NCBI RefSeq assembly: GCF_964204645.1
Contig: NC_134030.1
Coordinates: 22,327,210-22,387,209, forward strand
DNA: 60,000 nt
Direction: 5' to 3'
Origin: Tubulanus polymorphus
Lineage: Eukaryota; Nemertea; Palaeonemertea; Tubulaniformes; Tubulanidae
Of the stretch, positions 55,343 through 60,000 are shown piece after piece. The position numbers were made by a program, and so were the translations under genes. Below the pieces are notes generated by a model. The model made no database searches. It saw only the letters and a list, made by a program, of their open reading frames with translations, and had not been told where the DNA came from. The first letter of the stretch is position 1. Every line of letters begins with the position of its first letter.

Positions 55343-55518
55343 CTGCGAATGATGACAATGATGCGAATGATGCCAACAGTGATGAGAACGATCAAAATGA
55401 ATCCAGTCGCTCCGCAGGAGAAGTAGAGAATGGTCCGATCAGTTATGGTCTGGTCAGTTGTGGTCTGGTCAGTCGTGGATCGGTCTTTAGTGGTCCGCTG
55501 ATTGGGGTCTTTTGTAGT
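55343..55518 (-). CDS. Receptor locus 3: stalk and transmembrane exon
   Basis: A 176-base exon, acceptor CTTTCAG and donor GTATGA, phase 0 to phase 2. It encodes a Thr-rich stalk repeat (STTDQTTTDQTITDRT), then a membrane helix (GFILIVLITVGIIRIIVII) that contains an Arg, and then RR. The repeat DQTxTDQT could carry O-glycans. Confidence 0.8.
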
Positions 55519-55790
55519 CTGAAAGTTGTAAGAATAATGAAAAGGCTATCATGAAACACCGTTAAATTAGATTTTTTAGTGACCGTTTATTCGAAAAGAA
55601 ACTGACATTTGCCATCAAAAATAATCAATCTATTATCATATCGATTATGAACCCATCTCCACAGTTGTGTTGGTTAAATTTGACTCTAAATCCAGTTCTA
55701 CAGCTGTGGTAGTTTAATTTGACTGTGGATCCAGTTCCACAGTTGTGTGGGCTTAATTTGACTAAGGCTTGAAAGGCAGCAGATACTCAC

Positions 55791-55816
55791 CTTCGGTAGA
55801 TCAGTAGTTGAATGAC
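55791..55816 (-). CDS. Receptor locus 3: micro-exon
   Basis: A 26-base exon between acceptor GTTTCAG and donor GTGAGT encodes HSTTDLPK and changes phase from 1 to 0. It links the Ig exon to the stalk exon. Exact splice signals and phase on both sides support it, but its size makes it the least certain exon of the gene. Confidence 0.65.
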
Positions 55817-57344
55817 CTGAAACAAAAAATGACTAACCGAGTGAGAAAAATCATCTCATGCATAAAGCCTGGTTCCCGAGTGTAGTGGGAAAGCGTTCGT
55901 GAAAACGCTGAAAAATTGGACCCGATCTGCTGGAAAAGGCAACTCGCACGATCATGAAAATGTTATCCGCAGTAGTTTCCAGCCTTGCCACAAAGCGCTC
56001 GTGAAAACGGAGTCCATTTTCAGCTATTGCTGAGATAGAAAAACTTTATCGTTGAAAATGGTTTTAATTACTTTTTTTTCATTTCTCTAGTACTTTCTGT
56101 TAACCTTTTGTATTCCTCGTGGTAATTATTATTTAGGGCTTTCTGACCACCGTCAGGAAAATGAAAGAAAACGATGGTAAACCAAATCCGGTCATCAAGA
56201 AATCATCAAGAATCCGTCCACTGCTGGCCATTTGATGAGCTAGCCAGCGCGTTCGCAAATTCTACTAAACGAACCTCTGTACAATGCGCGAAACCATCAC
56301 CAACAACTTCTAAGAATGAACCGGAAGCGAGAAATTGGAGTCTTATCAGAATCCGGTTTGAAACACGACTATAGGTTCTTGATGAATTCCAGATCATGCC
56401 GACTAAATCTGAATCTCTGCCGCTATTGGTCATCAGTGAATTCGTCGAAATTATGTCTAAAATGTCTTTCGTTTTGAAAATTTGGAAAAATACGTCGTCC
56501 GCCATTTTGTTGATTTAAAATGAGATAAACAACTTTGGACCGTTTAACTATAACGGTCGTTTAAGCGATTTAACCGACCGTTACATCTTTGAGCAACCGC
56601 AAATAACGACAGTTTAATTTTTTGACGCCTTATAAAACGTTACCATTATGAAACCTAAACATTGTTAACCATTCAGCGTCATTTCACAATCGACAACCGT
56701 TAATCGAAACGTCACAGGTCTATGTGTACACATACAAGCTATTTGGCAAAATATTATTGACAAAGATGTAGAATGGCTCCCTGTGATTATACAATGACCT
56801 CTATTTGAACGTCGAAATGTTATATTGCATTGAATATCATTAGAAGACGTATTGTAATAGTAAAGGATGAAGTAAATTGGATTATTCGGTTAAATGACCG
56901 ATGTATACACGGTGCGGAAGTCTGATATAAAAGTAAGAACCTAAATGGAGATGCTGGTGGAATGACGAAGCTATCTACGATCTGTGTAGGGCCGGCGTGA
57001 ATTTCATCGGCGGCTACAAGTGGTCAATATAAAAACGTGTAAATATTTAATTTCAATATTCAAATGTTTAAGAAAATATGTTCGATATTCGGGGTATCCA
57101 GGTTTCATGAGATTAGCAATTTATAATAGCATAGCTGCCATATACGGCTCCGCGTCCTCTGATGGCATGTGTTATTAGGTGACAATTCAATTCTTTATTG
57201 ATCCTTATTACATATAAAATTCCAAAATTCATTAAAGTTACAAATTTTAAAATAAGAAAATACAACATACGAAACGCATGCGTAATTCATACAGAATAAC
57301 ATAAACAAGTTTTTTTTTAAATGACATTGTCTACTTGAACCCAA
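55817..57344. other. Intron of locus 3 without recognised exons
   Basis: No exon recognised. A repeated TCCAGTTCTACAGTTGTG word is at about 55660-55750, partly outside this stretch. Retroelement-like tail sequence at about 57180-57345 matches 32.9-33.0 kb. Confidence 0.4.
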
Positions 57345-57495
57345 GTAATAGGGATAATAGGGGTTCAAGCCAAAGGTCGAACGGTCGAACGGTCGAAAAA
57401 TGAAAAAATAAATTCTCGCACACTCGAATTTATTTTTCATTTTTTACTCACTCACCCCTTCAACCTTTAACCTGAACCCCTATCATCCCTATTAC
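57345..57495. repeat. Small inverted-repeat element, 23-bp arms
   Basis: GTAATAGGGATAATAGGGG and its complement (one mismatch) lie at 57345-57367 and 57473-57495. It abuts the AT-rich viral fragment on its left side. Confidence 0.7.
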
Positions 57496-57575
57496 TCTTA
57501 AAATATTCATATATATGTATAACATATAAATGAATAATTTCTAAAATCAATTTTAATAAAAAATTTGATATTAAA

Positions 57576-57731
57576 ATGGAAGCAAATAAGTACTACTGTC
57601 CAACATGTAAAATCAATATAGATATATCCCAAAAAGCAAGACACAATAAAACTAGAACACATTTAGATAGACATAGTTGTGAATATTTATATTTATATGT
57701 GTTAAATTCTTATTTTCAATATAAAAAGTAA
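57576..57731 (+). CDS. Small zinc-finger protein of viral type (51 aa)
   Basis: ATG at 57576 opens a 51-codon ORF, too short for usual gene finders. It encodes YYCPTCK, then H and H at matrin/U1-like spacing (RHNKTRTHLDRH), and then a Tyr/Leu tail. AT content and Asn/Lys/Ile use match the 0-12-kb provirus and differ from the host. Its 3' end is duplicated about 95 bases downstream. Role unknown; it may be a remnant. Confidence 0.5.
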   Translation: MEANKYYCPTCKINIDISQKARHNKTRTHLDRHSCEYLYLYVLNSYFQYKK

Positions 57732-57838
57732 CGAGTAATTAACGAGTGAAATAATTCATATTTAAAACAGTGAATATTTATATTTATATGCGTTAAATTC
57801 TTATTTTATGTTTAAAAGTAACGAGTAATTAACGAGTT
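57678..57838 (+). repeat. Two-copy ~70-bp direct repeat in viral fragment
   Basis: GTGAATATTTATATTTATATG through AACGAGTAATTAACGAGT occurs at about 57680-57748 and again at about 57771-57837, spanning the end of the small zinc-finger ORF. Confidence 0.75.
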
Positions 57839-57878
57839 GATGAAAATATCAATTTTAATAACAAAATTACTTATAAAT

Positions 57879-58469
57879 ATGAATGAACAGATACTACATT
57901 TCAAAGATATCGATTTAAATGAATTAGAAAAATATTTTACAATTAAAAATTTCATTCCTATTAAAGATTTGATTAAAACTGCGCGTCTTCGTTTTCAAGT
58001 GAAAAATATTACTGAATTAGTGTTTAAAAATCATTATCTAATAATAGAGTTATCGAATGATAAAGATAAAATCTTATTCAATACAATAATTCCAAAATTC
58101 ACAACATTTGATGGAATAGATAAACATTTAATAATTACAGATGAAATGCAATCACTTTTTAATGATGAAAGTACATTATTAAATCATAAAACATTATTTT
58201 TACACTTACGTTATTGCCCATTCAGAGAATGCTATGTTATGTTTTTCAGATTACAAGAAAAGAGATTCATCCCCGACATTCCAAATGAAAAATCATTTAA
58301 AGACATTAGTATTCAATGTGATTTAGATAATGAAAAATCATATAAAGATGTTGGGATTCAATGTAACTTAGACAATAAAATTGATAAAACACCAGATATT
58401 AGACATTTTATCAGCGCACTTTCAACAACTGATCGTCCACACTTCACATGTGTTCAGTTCGTCATCTAA
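57879..58469 (+). CDS. Viral-type protein of unknown function (~196 aa)
   Basis: An intact AT-rich ORF. I choose the ATG at 57879 because TATAAAT precedes it closely; an in-frame ATG 42 bases upstream (57837) is possible. The product is Leu/Ile/Lys-rich and mixed helix/strand. A two-copy motif near the C-terminus reads EKSFKDISIQC...EKSYKDVGIQC. No family recognised. It lies in the intron after the locus 3 Ig exon and is antisense to the receptor. Composition and style suggest a second insertion of virus-like sequence. Confidence 0.5.
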   Translation: MNEQILHFKDIDLNELEKYFTIKNFIPIKDLIKTARLRFQVKNITELVFKNHYLIIELSNDKDKILFNTIIPKFTTFDGIDKHLIITDEMQSLFNDESTLLNHKTLFLHLRYCPFRECYVMFFRLQEKRFIPDIPNEKSFKDISIQCDLDNEKSYKDVGIQCNLDNKIDKTPDIRHFISALSTTDRPHFTCVQFVI

Positions 58470-58612
58470 GACAGTTTTTATTGAAAATGAACTTAACAAA
58501 CACCAGACATTAGATATTTATCAGCATACTATCAAAAACTGATCTTCCATGCCTCACAAGTGTTCACTTGAGACATTTTTATTTGAAAATGAACTACAAA
58601 CACCAGACACCT
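58388..58612 (+). repeat. ~105-bp tandem duplication at viral ORF end
   Basis: AACACCAGATATTAGA...TTGAAAATGAACT recurs in a second, diverged copy from about 58499, and the start of a third follows near 58597. The first copy includes the ORF's last codons. Confidence 0.7.
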
Positions 58613-58677
58613 GATGATAAACACACGATTAATTATAATTTTTCTCGCTTTTTAGGAAGAAATAAACTATTACTTAC

Positions 58678-59004
58678 CGGTATTATGAAATACAATCATA
58701 TCAAACTGAATCGGTTTCGGATTTTTAGGGTTATCCTTTGCAAGACATCTAAATGATGATCCATCGTGAAGTTTGAAATCAGCTTTGAATTTTAGCTCAG
58801 CTTCAGCGAGTCTATTCGCGTTCCTTCTTTGTATATGACCACGAACCGGACCCCATGATTCAGAACCTCGACTCTTCTGTTGAAATATCAACGTACGCTT
58901 TGACCCTTCAAACGGTAGTATGCATTTATAAACTATCTCGTCTCCTTGGGTTTTCCTGTCAGGCCGACCTGCTGGGACTGGGTAAGGTCTAATCAGGAAA
59001 TCGC
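58678..59004 (-). CDS. Receptor locus 3: Ig-like exon
   Basis: A 327-base exon (109 codons, phase 1-1), acceptor TTTCAG (59005-59010 side) and donor GTAAGT (58677-58672). Cys lies in VYKCILP and in SFRCLAKDN. FQQKSRGSESWG and LKFKADFKLHDGSSF match the locus 2 third Ig exon. It is the only extracellular domain found for this receptor; another could be missed in the 2.9-kb intron. Confidence 0.87.
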
Positions 59005-59088
59005 CTGAAACGAATGGATGTCAAGTGTCACGATTGCAAGCGCAAACAATATGAAAAAAATTCATTCTTGATGATTTCAGTAACTTAC

Positions 59089-59188
59089 CCCCATCTCTCC
59101 TCATTCGAGACAATTCTGTACTGTGTATGTTTCCCAGTTGTAGTAAAACTACGACGCACATTAGTACGAAACAGTTCTTCAACATCAT
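59089..59188 (-). CDS. Receptor locus 3: signal-peptide exon
   Basis: Tandem ATGs at 59188 and 59185 open a 100-base exon. It encodes LKNCFVLMCVVVLLQLGNIHS, a typical signal peptide, then TELSRMRRDGG. The donor GTAAGT is at 59088-59083, phase 1, and joins the Ig exon in frame. Upstream sequence to 60000 would hold the promoter. Confidence 0.85.
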
Positions 59189-59730
59189 TCTCAGGATTCT
59201 GATCTAAAAACCTTCCAGTAAAACTATTCACACAAATTAGGACCAGTTTCTTCCCGTTTTATTGTTTAATGAATTAAATGATGTTTTCTCTTCATTCGAG
59301 ACATTTCTGTAAAGTAAACGACGCTCATGAGCGTGAACCAGTTCCTCGCCTTTCTCTAAGTCACACCGAATATAACTGACAGTATCTATGAAAATCGAGT
59401 CCCGCATCATCCTGATTGATGCGGAAGATTTGAACAGTCATCGATCGATAAAACTTCACTAAGTAAATAAAATGCACATTATTTGTTCAGGCAAAAATGA
59501 GTTCTAACATTATTTTACAGATAGACGGATTTCTACGTGGATTGGGGTACCCGTGGCCTGCGCAAGAAATTGACGAGAAATGAAATATCGAGACTGTGAA
59601 GAAATACGGAAAGTTCAAAATTTAAATTGAAGCATGTCAAAATCCTTAATTGTGATCAAGTTTGATATTGTAAAACGTGTTGTAGCATGAAATATGGGAT
59701 GTATGTATTGACTAAAAAGACAAAAACTAT
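59189..59730. other. Upstream region of locus 3
   Basis: The presumed 5' UTR and promoter. A diverged copy of the exon 1 end (CATTCGAGACA.TTCTGTA) appears at about 59294-59312, so the 5' region is partly duplicated. No other feature. Confidence 0.4.
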
Positions 59731-59905
59731 CCACTATCTACAGATTAAAAGAATTTAAAATCAAGAATTTATTTATTCGAACAATCTAAAATATATAATA
59801 AACACGACGTTTCGATCTCACCCTAGAGATCATCGTCAGGTGTGATATAAATGTATATTATAAATAAATTCTTGATTTTAAATTCTTTTAATCTGTAGAT
59901 AGTGG
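59731..59905 (-). repeat. 46-bp perfect inverted repeat enclosing a hammerhead-like core
   Basis: Arms at 59731-59776 and 59860-59905 are exact complements. Between them, minus strand, CTGACGA (59839-59833) is followed by a GATCTC/GAGATC stem and GAAAC (59813-59809), the order of a hammerhead core. Such ribozymes are known in Penelope-like elements. Confidence 0.75.
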
Positions 59906-60000
59906 GTTTATATCTTATTATCCGTTCACCACGTTTGAGTGTGATTATCGTACTACTATGTATTGACTGTTTGTTGTATTTTTCAACATCGGACGATGAC

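Overview
The window comes from an animal nuclear genome, most likely a marine invertebrate and probably a lophotrochozoan. The evidence is multi-exon genes with GT-AG introns and phase-1 immunoglobulin (Ig) exons, many MITE-like repeats, a Penelope-type GIY-YIG fragment, and repeat sequence of a style I associate with molluscs and their relatives. The taxon is inferred, not proven.

Bases 1 to about 13,170 are a very AT-rich, tightly packed endogenous DNA virus of the Polinton/Maverick (adintovirus-like) type. It holds the C-terminal end of a protein-primed family B DNA polymerase interrupted by an intein with a LAGLIDADG endonuclease domain. It also holds a minus-strand zinc-finger gene, a probable minor capsid gene, several small membrane proteins, two long structural-type genes, an intact major capsid gene, a chromodomain integrase, an intact packaging ATPase and two accessory genes. 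Genes are about 15-25 bp apart. Most plus-strand starts carry the same signal: a T6-8 tract ending 8-10 nt before an ATG embedded in TAAATG. About half the genes are broken by single-base frameshifts, often in homopolymers, or by stops; the rest are open. A second viral-looking AT-rich fragment lies at about 57.5-58.6 kb.

The host genes are minus-strand transmembrane Ig receptors in three loci. Locus 1 (13.4-18.3 kb) has a signal-peptide exon and two Ig exons, with the provirus just beyond the second Ig donor. Locus 2 (30.3-44.0 kb) has four Ig-like exons, a stalk exon, a membrane exon and a short cysteine-rich tail. Its introns are inflated by CCAGTC satellites. Locus 3 (53.9-59.2 kb) has a signal peptide, one Ig exon, a membrane exon and a long cytoplasmic tail with 12 YxxM motifs, nine of them in a 14-residue tandem repeat. 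The first Ig exon of loci 1 and 2 is preceded by an 82-bp tandem array that repeats its splice acceptor and exon start.

The remainder is repeats: a 0.95-kb duplicated segment with a perfect hairpin, MITEs with TTA target duplications, a 1.3-kb foldback element, hammerhead-like repeats, a tRNA-derived SINE, a 2-kb CATCC satellite and smaller inverted repeats. I saw no bacterial-type operon, rRNA gene or CRISPR array.
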